In this document: in pieces, positions 1-5,567 of the stretch | Position numbering within the stretch: the stretch's first letter is position 1 | Layout: the number at the start of each line of letters is the position of its first letter | Source: Candidatus Brocadiaceae bacterium | GTDB lineage: Bacteria > Planctomycetota > Brocadiia > SM23-32 | Direction of reading: 5' to 3' | Length of the DNA stretch: 7,675 nucleotides | Assembly: GCA_003551785.1 (NCBI GenBank) | Contig: PUNP01000856.1 | Location: forward strand, 1-7,675 | Made by a program: the position numbers and the translations under genes | The notes under the pieces: generated by a model | Told to the model about the DNA's origin: nothing | What the model saw: the letters and a program-made list of their open reading frames with translations, nothing else | Database searches by the model: none

Positions 1-1
1 G

Positions 2-1651
2 AACGAGGACGGCCGGATGGGCTACATAGCGCCGAACGTGTGGCTGAAAAACGAATACGGACGCGGCCTGCGCCGCAAGCTGAAACGCACCGGACGGCTC
101 GACCGATGGATCGACTTCGGCTCGAACCAGATATTCGAGGACGTCACCACCTACACCGCGCTCCAGTTCTACACCGGCGCGCCGCAGGAAGCGGTGAAAG
201 GCGCGTTCGCCTGGAATGGCGACGTTTCGCACGTGGATTGGGAAGTTCCGGAGGCCGTCATCGATTACGATGAACTGCCGGAAGATGAAGCGTGGTACCT
301 GCTGCCGGATGGAGAGCGCAGGTTGTTTGATAAACTGTATGAAAACTGCACCCGACTTGACGATGAAAAATGGACGAAGCAGATATTTCAGGGACTGATA
401 ACAAGTGCTGATTATATTTACCACCTCGAAAAACTGGCGTCGGGCAGATATCTGACCAAGGACGGGGAGGAAATCGAGATTGAAGATGAGATAATGCACC
501 CCCTTGTTTCCGGAAAAGAAGCAAGACGTTACCAGTATCCTTTGCCAGCTAAATGGCTACTTTTCCCATATAACCTTGAAATCGATCCGCCAAATCTATT
601 CACCTCTGAAGAGATGTCTGCCCGGTTCCCGTTGGCGTGGGGATATCTCAAATCTAATGAAACAAAATTGAGAGGTCGAGAAAGGGGGAAAATGGATATA
701 GATGATGGCTGGTGGGGATATGTATATCCAAAAAATTTAAAGAATCATGATTATCCAAAACTGATGGTACCACGTCTGGTCAGCCATTTATTCTGTGCGA
801 TGGATACGGAGGGCGATTTTTATTTGGATAATGTGGACGTTGGGGGCATACTGGTATCCGATAACTCGGAGTTGCCTTACCTGACGGGCATCATCAATTC
901 ACCTGTATGCAACTTCATATGGCAGCGCATATCCAAACCTTTCCGAGGCAATTATCGTTCGGCTAACAAACAATTCATCGCCCCGCTTCCGGTACCGGAC
1001 GCCCCGGATTCGGGAAAAACAGAGGTCGGGCAACGAGCGAAGAAACTGCAAGAGTTACACACCCATCGTCGGGATATGGTTCAAAAATTCGATGCACGGC
1101 TCAACAGCCCGCAAACGAAGAAGAACAAACGTCAGGACCGCTGGCTATGGGCGGACATCGGCACGGTCACCGATTGGAAGAAATCGCCCGAAGCGCCGTC
1201 CGAACTGAAAGGGCGCGAGCTGGGCGCCTGGGCAAAAAGCCGACGCGACGCCGTCCGCGACGGACAATACGAAGAGCTCAACGCCCGCCTGCATGCCGGT
1301 GCTTTGCTCACTGTCGAGAACACCGAAGACGAGCTGCATCTGAAGATCGACGGTTGTCCGGTGCTAACACGCTACGACGACCCGGACACCGAACTGATAG
1401 CGGCACAGTGGCGCCACGCGTTGCGCGATATGAACGTCACGGAAAGTTTTGATGCAAAGAAGCTAGTCAAACTCCTGACCAACCTCCGCAAAACCGACCA
1501 CGAGCAGCTAAGAGATCGCCTGATCGAGATAGATGCAGAAATCGAAACCGTCGACGTCCAGATCGAAAAAGAAGAATCCGAACTCAACGACCTGATCTAC
1601 GAACTGTACGGGCTGACCGAAGAGGAGGTGGGAATAGTGAAGATGGGTTAA
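2..1651 (+). CDS. C-terminal part of Eco57I/TaqI-type adenine-N6 DNA methyltransferase (type IIG-like), 5' end outside window
   Basis: The frame is open to the left window edge (NEDGR precedes the first Met at 17), so this is an incomplete gene and that Met is internal. The opening GYIAPNVWLKNEYGRGLR matches the segment that normally follows the NPPY catalytic motif in Eco57I-class methylases; the SAM-binding and NPPY regions are therefore upstream and unseen. From the first visible Met, residues about 125-328 look like a TaqI-C-type target-recognition domain: a HPLVSGKEARRY segment, LPAKWLLFPY, WWGYVYPKNL, a GILVSD strand, then a YLTGIINS helix and IAPLPVP. Residues about 490-544 form a charged helical tail ending in ELYGLTEEEVGIV, typical of this family. 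It would methylate adenine at a specific site. Whether a nuclease domain is fused at the N-terminus cannot be seen. It converges with the next gene, and I see no clear terminator in the 73-bp gap. Confidence 0.85.
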   Translation, partial: NEDGRMGYIAPNVWLKNEYGRGLRRKLKRTGRLDRWIDFGSNQIFEDVTTYTALQFYTGAPQEAVKGAFAWNGDVSHVDWEVPEAVIDYDELPEDEAWYLLPDGERRLFDKLYENCTRLDDEKWTKQIFQGLITSADYIYHLEKLASGRYLTKDGEEIEIEDEIMHPLVSGKEARRYQYPLPAKWLLFPYNLEIDPPNLFTSEEMSARFPLAWGYLKSNETKLRGRERGKMDIDDGWWGYVYPKNLKNHDYPKLMVPRLVSHLFCAMDTEGDFYLDNVDVGGILVSDNSELPYLTGIINSPVCNFIWQRISKPFRGNYRSANKQFIAPLPVPDAPDSGKTEVGQRAKKLQELHTHRRDMVQKFDARLNSPQTKKNKRQDRWLWADIGTVTDWKKSPEAPSELKGRELGAWAKSRRDAVRDGQYEELNARLHAGALLTVENTEDELHLKIDGCPVLTRYDDPDTELIAAQWRHALRDMNVTESFDAKKLVKLLTNLRKTDHEQLRDRLIEIDAEIETVDVQIEKEESELNDLIYELYGLTEEEVGIVKMG

Positions 1652-1724
1652 AGCGAAAACAGTGAAATGCATTTGGTATTATAGTAAACATCTTTTGACA
1701 AGGAAAAACAAAAAAGGGGGCGAC

Positions 1725-1925
1725 TCATTTTGGTTCCGACATTTTTCTTTGCATCTCCCCCACCCATCTCAATGTCGGCCCATCTGGTCGCTCATTTTTA
1801 GAATCTTCCCCATCACCGCCTTTAACATGGCGCAACTGTGGACCTTTCGGCAAATCGGAAGTTCCATTAGAATTATTGCCAGTAGGTTGATCCCTTTTCT
1901 TTTTCTTGTTTTCATTATTTCCCAT
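1725..1925 (-). CDS. Tiny hydrophilic protein (66 aa) with two GPxLRxV motifs
   Basis: Not recognised. I chose the ATG at 1925 because AAGGGG stands 5 bases before it and because the product then starts MGNNENKKKK, like the neighbouring 43-aa protein (MGNKRNKKRR). A longer in-frame start at 1982 exists but lacks this support. The product is strongly basic at the N-terminus, rich in N, G, K and D, and has no membrane segment or signal peptide. It carries the shared motif twice: LPKGPQLRHVKGGD around residues 25-38 and PDGPTLRWVGEMQRK around residues 47-61. The low-complexity sequence suggests a disordered peptide that binds something through the GPxLRxV element; that is inference. It is the last gene of the minus-strand unit, separated from the 52-aa gene by about 103 bp that include a weak hairpin. 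Either it is read at reduced level from the same transcript or it has its own promoter. Confidence 0.65.
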   Translation of the reverse strand: MGNNENKKKKRDQPTGNNSNGTSDLPKGPQLRHVKGGDGEDSKNERPDGPTLRWVGEMQRKMSEPK

Positions 1926-1983
1926 GTTTTCCCCTTTACTTGAGTTAAACTTTAGAAAAACCATTAGTGTAATGCAAAACAAA

Positions 1984-1999
1984 AGTATTACAAAATACT
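1984..1999 (-). terminator. Weak A/T-rich hairpin with T-run between tiny genes
   Basis: On the minus strand AGTATT, a TTGT loop and AATACT form a perfect 6-bp stem followed by TTTGTTTT. The stem is almost all A-T, so it would be at best a leaky terminator or attenuator between the 52-aa and 66-aa genes. It may have no function. Confidence 0.25.
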
Positions 2000-2028
2000 A
2001 CACGAAAACTCTTAACAACATGACCAGA

Positions 2029-2187
2029 TTATTCCTTCTTCCCTTTGCTTTTTGCAGCATACCTCAACGCTGGGCCGATTGGAGACTTCTTCGTTCCCTT
2101 GGAATTTTGTTCTGATTCACTTCTACGGGAAAATTCCGTAAAATTTTGCGAGTTCCTTGTCTCAGGTTTTTCTTTTTTTTCTACCAT
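2029..2187 (-). CDS. Tiny hydrophilic protein (52 aa) with GPALRYA motif
   Basis: Not recognised. The gene begins MVEKKEKPETRNSQ and ends with GPALRYAAKSKGKKE. It is highly charged, lacks hydrophobic segments, and carries one copy of the GPx(I/L)Rx(V/A) motif near its C-terminus, followed by a lysine-rich tail. The start is supported by AGGAG at 2194-2198, six bases before the ATG. A second in-frame ATG two codons upstream directly abuts the Shine-Dalgarno and is less likely. Its first 26 nt overlap the end of the 43-aa gene in another frame, which suggests translational coupling. The shared motif in three consecutive short frames, each with its own ribosome site, is the main reason to believe this is a real gene rather than chance. 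Confidence 0.6.
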   Translation of the reverse strand: MVEKKEKPETRNSQNFTEFSRRSESEQNSKGTKKSPIGPALRYAAKSKGKKE

Positions 2188-2293
2188 GTTCATCTCCTTT
2201 CTTTACCTGCCTAATGTCAGGGCCTCCGGGCGGCTTAGAATTAGCATCTGAATCCGATTTTGAACGCCTCTTTTTATTCCTCTTGTTTCCCAT
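2162..2293 (-). CDS. Tiny basic protein (43 aa) with GPDIRQV motif
   Basis: Not recognised. The product starts MGNKRNKKRRSKSDSD and carries PPGGPDIRQVKKGD around residues 21-34, then a basic end (GRKKRKT). It aligns by eye with the 66-aa product: both have an MGN start, a K/R block, an S/N/D-rich linker, a Pro-Gly-Pro motif, and a K-x-G-D sequence after it. This suggests paralogy. A strong ribosome site (AGGGAG, nine bases before ATG) sits in the 20-bp gap after the membrane-protein gene, so the two are almost certainly on one transcript. The 3' end overlaps the start of the 52-aa gene. No domain, transmembrane helix or signal peptide is visible. The charge would allow nucleic-acid or acidic-lipid binding, but no function can be assigned. 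Confidence 0.65.
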   Translation of the reverse strand: MGNKRNKKRRSKSDSDANSKPPGGPDIRQVKKGDEHGRKKRKT

Positions 2294-2313
2294 ATTAATT
2301 TTCTCCCTCTGTA

Positions 2314-2871
2314 TTATTCAAACGACCAATTAGCCATAATAATTATTGAGTATGAAAAAATCTCCAGAATAAGGGACCCAAAAAGCCACCGAAGACTCTC
2401 ATATACATGTCCGGATTTATTATCATTTTTTTGGGCATTTTCATCGGCTGCATCCCGGCATTTTTCTATTAAATATTCTCTAAATTTTTTATCATGATTC
2501 GCCAGCGCTTCTTTTTCCTTTTCATAATATTCTTTTAAATCCTTCCAATGTTTGTCAAGCTCTTTTGCAGTGGGCAAATGAGCAAAATATTTATACCCCA
2601 AACGCGCTTTCCACAAATGATATATGCCGGTGATTAGGAGAATAAGTGAACCTGCAATAGCTAAAAAAAATATCACACTTGGAATGATCCCTTCATTCAA
2701 TACTTCTGGAATACCACGAAGAATAGGAGCATATCCACCTAATAAAGCAGAGGCTATTAGAAAAGGTAACATTAACCGCCGATGAATGCTGTCCCACCGG
2801 CGATGTTCCTGATTATACATACGCTGGAAAAATTCAAGTCGGTCAAATGTACTATCCACGCCAGTGTCCAT
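2314..2871 (-). CDS. Three-helix membrane protein with large charged cytosolic-type loop (185 aa)
   Basis: Family not recognised with certainty. I prefer the ATG at 2871 (AGGTG six bases upstream) to the GTG at 2877. Residues 8-33 form a charged amphipathic helix (RLEFFQRMYNQEHRRWDSIHRR). Hydrophobic segments lie at about 34-52 and 63-86, separated by a short loop. Residues 88-160 are a polar, Lys/Glu-rich helical region with a YFAHLPTAKELDKHW stretch. A last hydrophobic helix, about 162-180, ends five residues before the C-terminus. An N-terminal helix, a membrane hairpin and a long helical domain recall the small membrane effectors of bacterial conflict systems such as SLATT-like proteins, but I see no diagnostic motif, so this is a loose architectural analogy. 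It lies 39 bp after the 41-aa gene and 20 bp before the 43-aa gene. It is the only sizeable protein of the unit and so the likely effector or membrane anchor. Confidence 0.75.
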   Translation of the reverse strand: MDTGVDSTFDRLEFFQRMYNQEHRRWDSIHRRLMLPFLIASALLGGYAPILRGIPEVLNEGIIPSVIFFLAIAGSLILLITGIYHLWKARLGYKYFAHLPTAKELDKHWKDLKEYYEKEKEALANHDKKFREYLIEKCRDAADENAQKNDNKSGHVYESLRWLFGSLILEIFSYSIIIMANWSFE

Positions 2872-2910
2872 TAGCACACCTATTTTAAGCTTGAGTTTTT
2901 AGTGAAAAAA

Positions 2911-3036
2911 TTATTTCGGCGTCGACCGCCTATGCCGCCTAACAGATACCGACTTTGGTCCCGGCTTCGGGCTATACTTTGGCGGGGACGATGGGGTAGA
3001 ACGACAATGTCGCTTAACTGGAACTTTCTTTGGCAT
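2911..3036 (-). CDS. Tiny basic peptide (41 aa) with duplicated VxV(K/R)RHxRSTP motif
   Basis: Not recognised. First gene of the minus-strand unit, with GGAG about nine bases before its ATG and a good promoter upstream. The peptide contains the same element twice: VPVKRHCRSTPSSPPK near the N-terminus and VSVRRHRRSTPK at the C-terminus, joined by a Pro/Lys linker (YSPKPGPKS). It has almost no acidic residues and many Arg, Lys, His and Pro, so it is strongly positively charged. One GP dipeptide is present, but the full GPx(I/L)Rx(V/A) motif of the other tiny proteins is not. It could bind nucleic acid or membrane lipid, or serve as an antitoxin-like partner of the membrane protein that follows. 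All three are inferences from charge and position. Confidence 0.6.
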   Translation of the reverse strand: MPKKVPVKRHCRSTPSSPPKYSPKPGPKSVSVRRHRRSTPK

Positions 3037-3098
3037 AACTGAATCTCCGAAAAAAATACTCTTCTGTCAAAAGATCACCGAATAAAACTTCTAGCAAT

Positions 3099-3127
3099 AT
3101 TATGCACTGCCTTGTGTTAAATGTCAA
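3099..3127 (-). promoter_or_regulatory. Sigma-70-like promoter of the tiny-protein/membrane-protein unit
   Basis: On the minus strand TTGACA (3122-3127) and CATAAT (3099-3104) are separated by exactly 17 bp, a near-consensus promoter. The first codon of the 41-aa gene lies about 62 bp downstream of the -10 box, leaving a leader of roughly 55 nt. Confidence 0.65.
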
Positions 3128-3136
3128 ATGCAGTGC
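3104..3136. promoter_or_regulatory. Inverted repeat around the -35 box, candidate operator
   Basis: GCACTGC (3104-3110) and GCAGTGC (3130-3136) form a perfect 7-bp inverted repeat with a 19-bp gap. One arm borders the -10 box and the other lies just upstream of the -35 box of the promoter at 3099-3127. A dimeric regulator bound here would block polymerase. No regulator gene is obvious inside the unit, although two Xre proteins are encoded nearby. Confidence 0.4.
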
Positions 3137-3253
3137 TCAATGTTGGACTCTATGCTATATATGACACCCCAGTTCTTTGTTGCCGGGTTAGGATTTTCAT
3201 GAAATGATCGCCGGATGGAATAATTACTATAAGATAGTTTTTCCGTTGCCTGC

Positions 3254-3296
3254 TGATAAATTCACGGATAAAACTATGGATAAATCTGCGGATAAA
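3254..3296. repeat. Four GATAAA boxes at exact 12-bp spacing
   Basis: GATAAA occurs at 3255, 3267, 3279 and 3291, each followed by six variable bases; three copies are preceded by G. It lies in the 321-bp stretch between the DUF4411 gene and the 41-aa gene, which otherwise holds only the promoter region and a TTTCATGAAA palindrome at 3195-3204. The period is close to one helical turn and is divisible by three. It may be an array of protein-binding sites or the relic of a repetitive coding sequence. Confidence 0.45.
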
Positions 3297-3357
3297 ATGC
3301 AAAGTATCCCAAAGAAAACGTCGTAATAAAAAGTAATCCATTGTCCCTTTCATGTTT

Positions 3358-3876
3358 TTATGACTTGGCTGGCCTCTCCCAGAAAAATGAGACCTGCAAG
3401 TCTTTCAACATCTTAAATGTGTCGGTATAATGAATATCAAATGCTCTGCATACGTTGGGTATTTTCACTACACTTTGCTTATCCGGATTATATATTTCGT
3501 GGGTAACCACACTGCAAGCATTGGCTTTCGCATAAGCTACTACCCATCCATCCGCAACCCTTGCAAATTGGTCAAGTGCTGCCTGGGAAAATTGGCTATT
3601 AGCATGAACCCAATCCATTATCTGGCTGTAACTGCGGGTAACTCCAGTTGTATCGGTTGGCAAGAAAAGATTTGAGGCCGCATCATTTGTCCATTCATCA
3701 AGTTGATCGCCGCCACTGATTTCATCAAATACCCGGTCTATGCTAAATACACGGGTGTTTGAATAATACTGAAGACAATCCCAAAACCCAGGGCATAAAT
3801 CGAAGCCATAGTATCGACGGTGTGCCTCAATAAACACATTGGTATCGAGTACGTATTTCTTTTCATTGCCCCCCAT
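3358..3876 (-). CDS. DUF4411-family PIN-like ribonuclease, probable toxin (172 aa)
   Basis: A PIN-fold protein of the DUF4411 type, expected to be a metal-dependent RNase that acts as the toxin of a two-gene module. Visible acidic residues fit the fold: D11 in YVLDTNVFIEAH, E52 in SIDRVFDEI, D109 in RVADGWVVAYA, and a VTHE segment at 124-127. The family-typical FDLCPGFWDCL follows the first motif. At 172 residues the length is normal and the gene looks intact. The ATG at 3876 has GGGGAG about six bases upstream, inside the end of the ImmA/IrrE gene whose stop is only 2 bp away, so the two are co-transcribed and probably translationally coupled. DUF4411 genes beside Xre-COG2856 peptidases are a recurrent arrangement proposed as toxin-antitoxin pairs. 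The actual RNA target is unknown. Confidence 0.85.
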   Translation of the reverse strand: MGGNEKKYVLDTNVFIEAHRRYYGFDLCPGFWDCLQYYSNTRVFSIDRVFDEISGGDQLDEWTNDAASNLFLPTDTTGVTRSYSQIMDWVHANSQFSQAALDQFARVADGWVVAYAKANACSVVTHEIYNPDKQSVVKIPNVCRAFDIHYTDTFKMLKDLQVSFFWERPAKS

Positions 3877-3878
3877 CT

Positions 3879-5045
3879 CTAACTCCCCGGCTCAAAATGC
3901 GAGGCAAACTTGTCGAAGGTCTTGCCATATAAACCGGTAAGCTCGTAGGCTTCACGATACAAAAGCCGGCCTTCCTTGACCGCCCGTACCACATGGGAAC
4001 CGAAATAATCACCTATTCGTACGTGGGCATTATTCCAAAAATTCCCTCCACCTTTCTCCGTTTTTCTCTGCCGGGCAAGGCGTTCTTCCACCTGTTCCCG
4101 GTAATCCTCGTAGAAAGAGAAAAACTCTTCTTTCGTAATGCATTTTAAGTCCAATGCCCTCCGGGCCGCCACTATTTCGCTCACTTTATATCGCCGGGCG
4201 AGATATTGGAAAGGATCCTTCTTTTGACGTGCCTTCGGCCAACCCGCCTTCATCAGATGGGCAGGTGTCAAAAACTCGGCGGCTACCCTGTTGCAGAATT
4301 TTTCCACGTTATTCTCCACGGGCTGAGTTGCCCAAAGGTTACTCACCCCTTCCGCACCGATCCATAGATGAGCAAGTTCGTGTGCAAGTGTGAACATCTG
4401 AGCGGCTTTGCCGTCTTTGTTATTTACAAAAATCAGCGGTGCGTACTCGTCAACCAGCGTAAATCCGCGAAACTCATCCACATCAAAACCACGATGTGTG
4501 TTGGTGCCCACGTAACCGCTGAATACCACAATGATGCCGGCTTGCTCAATTTTACTCCTCAATCTGCGCAAAGCCTCTTCCCAATTTCGACTGCGAGCAG
4601 CCCAGTGATAATCAAGTTCCAATCTCCCTCGCATATCCGTGGCAACCTCTTCACAATAATCTTCTTCAGTGGCGGATGCGACAAAAGGCAAGGCGTTGTG
4701 ACCTTCCTCAATCAGGAAATCCCGCATCCAGGCCTGACGCCGCTGCATGGCCTCCACCGTCTCAAGGAGATCAGGACTGGGTTTTTGGGGCGATTCGTCG
4801 TCTACAGTCCGCAGATCGGGTATAGGCAGTTTGTCTTCCGGTGGGTTGCTGAGGAAAAAATAGCCCAATGCAGTGCGGGTAGCTCGGGCAAGCTCCTCCA
4901 ACTGCTTCATAGTCGGGTCAAGCTTACCTTTCTGCCAATCCTTTAGTTTGGTGAATTGGGATTTAGATTCCAGCTCTTCGGGCGAACGTCCCGAACGCTC
5001 AATTGCCCAATTGATTAGAGCTGGGTTAATCTGTACTCTGGCCAT
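3879..5045 (-). CDS. Xre HTH-ImmA/IrrE metallopeptidase fusion, probable antitoxin/regulator (388 aa)
   Basis: COG2856-type protein. An N-terminal Xre-like helix-turn-helix (about residues 6-62, INWAIERSGRSPEEL through ALGYFFL) is followed by a conserved PIPDLRTV link. The ImmA/IrrE zinc-peptidase domain has HELAH at 222-226 (H222, E223 and H226 as ligands and catalytic residue) and a downstream NRVAAEFLTP helix with E257 as a likely third ligand. The C-terminal region with GGNFWNNAHVRIGDYFGSHVV is typical of the long form. Such proteins bind their promoter and may cleave a partner or a repressor. Here it most likely neutralises and regulates the DUF4411 gene 2 bp downstream. The ATG at 5045 has AGGAGA about eight bases upstream. 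The catalytic motif is intact and nothing indicates decay. A role in cleaving the neighbouring small Xre protein is possible but is inference. Confidence 0.9.
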   Translation of the reverse strand: MARVQINPALINWAIERSGRSPEELESKSQFTKLKDWQKGKLDPTMKQLEELARATRTALGYFFLSNPPEDKLPIPDLRTVDDESPQKPSPDLLETVEAMQRRQAWMRDFLIEEGHNALPFVASATEEDYCEEVATDMRGRLELDYHWAARSRNWEEALRRLRSKIEQAGIIVVFSGYVGTNTHRGFDVDEFRGFTLVDEYAPLIFVNNKDGKAAQMFTLAHELAHLWIGAEGVSNLWATQPVENNVEKFCNRVAAEFLTPAHLMKAGWPKARQKKDPFQYLARRYKVSEIVAARRALDLKCITKEEFFSFYEDYREQVEERLARQRKTEKGGGNFWNNAHVRIGDYFGSHVVRAVKEGRLLYREAYELTGLYGKTFDKFASHFEPGS

Positions 5046-5067
5046 AATCTGATCTCTCCTATGCCAA

Positions 5068-5092
5068 TGGCGCCAAAAGCGCTAATATTAGC
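5068..5092. promoter_or_regulatory. Two palindromes before the Xre-ImmA gene, candidate operators
   Basis: The 58-bp gap between the two Xre-type genes contains TGGCGCCA (5068-5075) and the perfect 12-bp palindrome GCTAATATTAGC (5081-5092). Palindromes of this size upstream of an Xre-containing gene are typical autoregulatory sites. No convincing -35/-10 pair was found with them, so an own promoter here is unproven. Confidence 0.4.
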
Positions 5093-5103
5093 TGTATGCA
5101 ATA

Positions 5104-5415
5104 TTAAATGCTCTTCCTCCGTTTCCGTCGGGCCGGGAGGGTTATTTCCATATCCAGTACAGCTTCGATTTTTGCCAGCGTTTTCAGAGTAAAATTCTGA
5201 TGTTCCGAAAAAATGCGGGATATAAATGCTTCAGAGACTCCCATTCTCCGGGCCAGCTCCGATTGGCTAATGTCATGCTCTCTCATATGCCGCAGAAAAT
5301 CCGCTGTGATAGCATCGTACAGGGCGATGGCCCTGTATTCCAGATCATTCTTGAATTCCCCGTGATATTCTTTCAGCAAGGAATCAATATTTTTCGTTAG
5401 CTTTTGATTGGACAT
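5104..5415 (-). CDS. Small Xre/HigA-like DNA-binding regulator (103 aa)
   Basis: A single-domain helix-turn-helix protein. The core HTH lies at about residues 50-70 (ISQSELARRMGVSEAFISRIF), followed by FTLKTLAKIEAVLDMEI, the usual last helices of the Xre fold. An N-terminal helical arm of about 35 residues precedes it, and a very basic tail (ARRKRRKSI) ends it. This layout matches HigA/MqsA-like solo antitoxins and phage-type repressors. No toxin is encoded next to it; the only upstream neighbour is a doubtful 41-codon frame. The next gene downstream is the Xre-ImmA peptidase, 58 bp away, so it may belong to that operon as a co-regulator or as its proteolytic target, as ImmR is for ImmA. That is inference. 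The ATG at 5415 lacks a visible Shine-Dalgarno sequence, so translation may depend on coupling to the overlapping short frame. Confidence 0.8.
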   Translation of the reverse strand: MSNQKLTKNIDSLLKEYHGEFKNDLEYRAIALYDAITADFLRHMREHDISQSELARRMGVSEAFISRIFSEHQNFTLKTLAKIEAVLDMEITLPARRKRRKSI

Positions 5416-5522
5416 TTATTGTTGGGATTTGCCGAGCTACCACTCAAAAATGTGGTGAAAAGCTTCTCGGGGAATATCTCGGGCATACCCCCATGCTTTT
5501 CTCTTTCTACATCATCAACCAT
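5397..5522 (-). CDS. Doubtful short ORF (41 aa) overlapping the Xre start
   Basis: Not recognised. The product begins MVDDVEREKHGGMPEIF and ends in NPNNKCPIKS, with no similarity I know. AAGG stands six bases before the ATG at 5522, and the stop overlaps the first codons of the Xre gene in another frame by 19 nt. This could supply ribosomes to the Xre start, which has no Shine-Dalgarno of its own. It may be a leader peptide, a remnant of a lost toxin gene, or chance. The overlap and ribosome site are its only support. Confidence 0.3.
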   Translation of the reverse strand: MVDDVEREKHGGMPEIFPEKLFTTFLSGSSANPNNKCPIKS

Positions 5523-5530
5523 CACCTACC

Positions 5531-5546
5531 TTAACCTAAAAGTTAA
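5531..5546. promoter_or_regulatory. Short inverted repeat upstream of the Xre group
   Basis: TTAAC, a six-base spacer and GTTAA form an inverted repeat in the 152-bp region between the GIY-YIG-like gene and the Xre gene. A weak promoter-like pair overlaps it on the minus strand (TTGCAA, 17 bp, TAAGGT). It is a candidate autoregulatory site for the Xre protein, but it is short and A/T-rich. Confidence 0.3.
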
Positions 5547-5567
5547 TCTATTGCAAATCCATTGGAG

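Noticed and set aside
2..1651. BREX PglX as identity of the methyltransferase
   Set aside because: The visible C-terminal domain fits the general TaqI-C/Eco57I type, and no other BREX gene is in the window.
1652..1724. Bidirectional terminator between the convergent methyltransferase and tiny-protein genes
   Set aside because: The 73-bp gap has an A-run and a G-run but no stem of useful length.
3150..3353. 67-codon minus-strand frame with repeated FIxx and a hydrophobic stretch
   Set aside because: No ribosome site before its start, no recognisable domain, and its repeated part is explained by the 12-bp GATAAA array.
4368..4946. 192-codon plus-strand frame
   Set aside because: It lies antisense to the clearly conserved Xre-ImmA peptidase gene and has no domain of its own.
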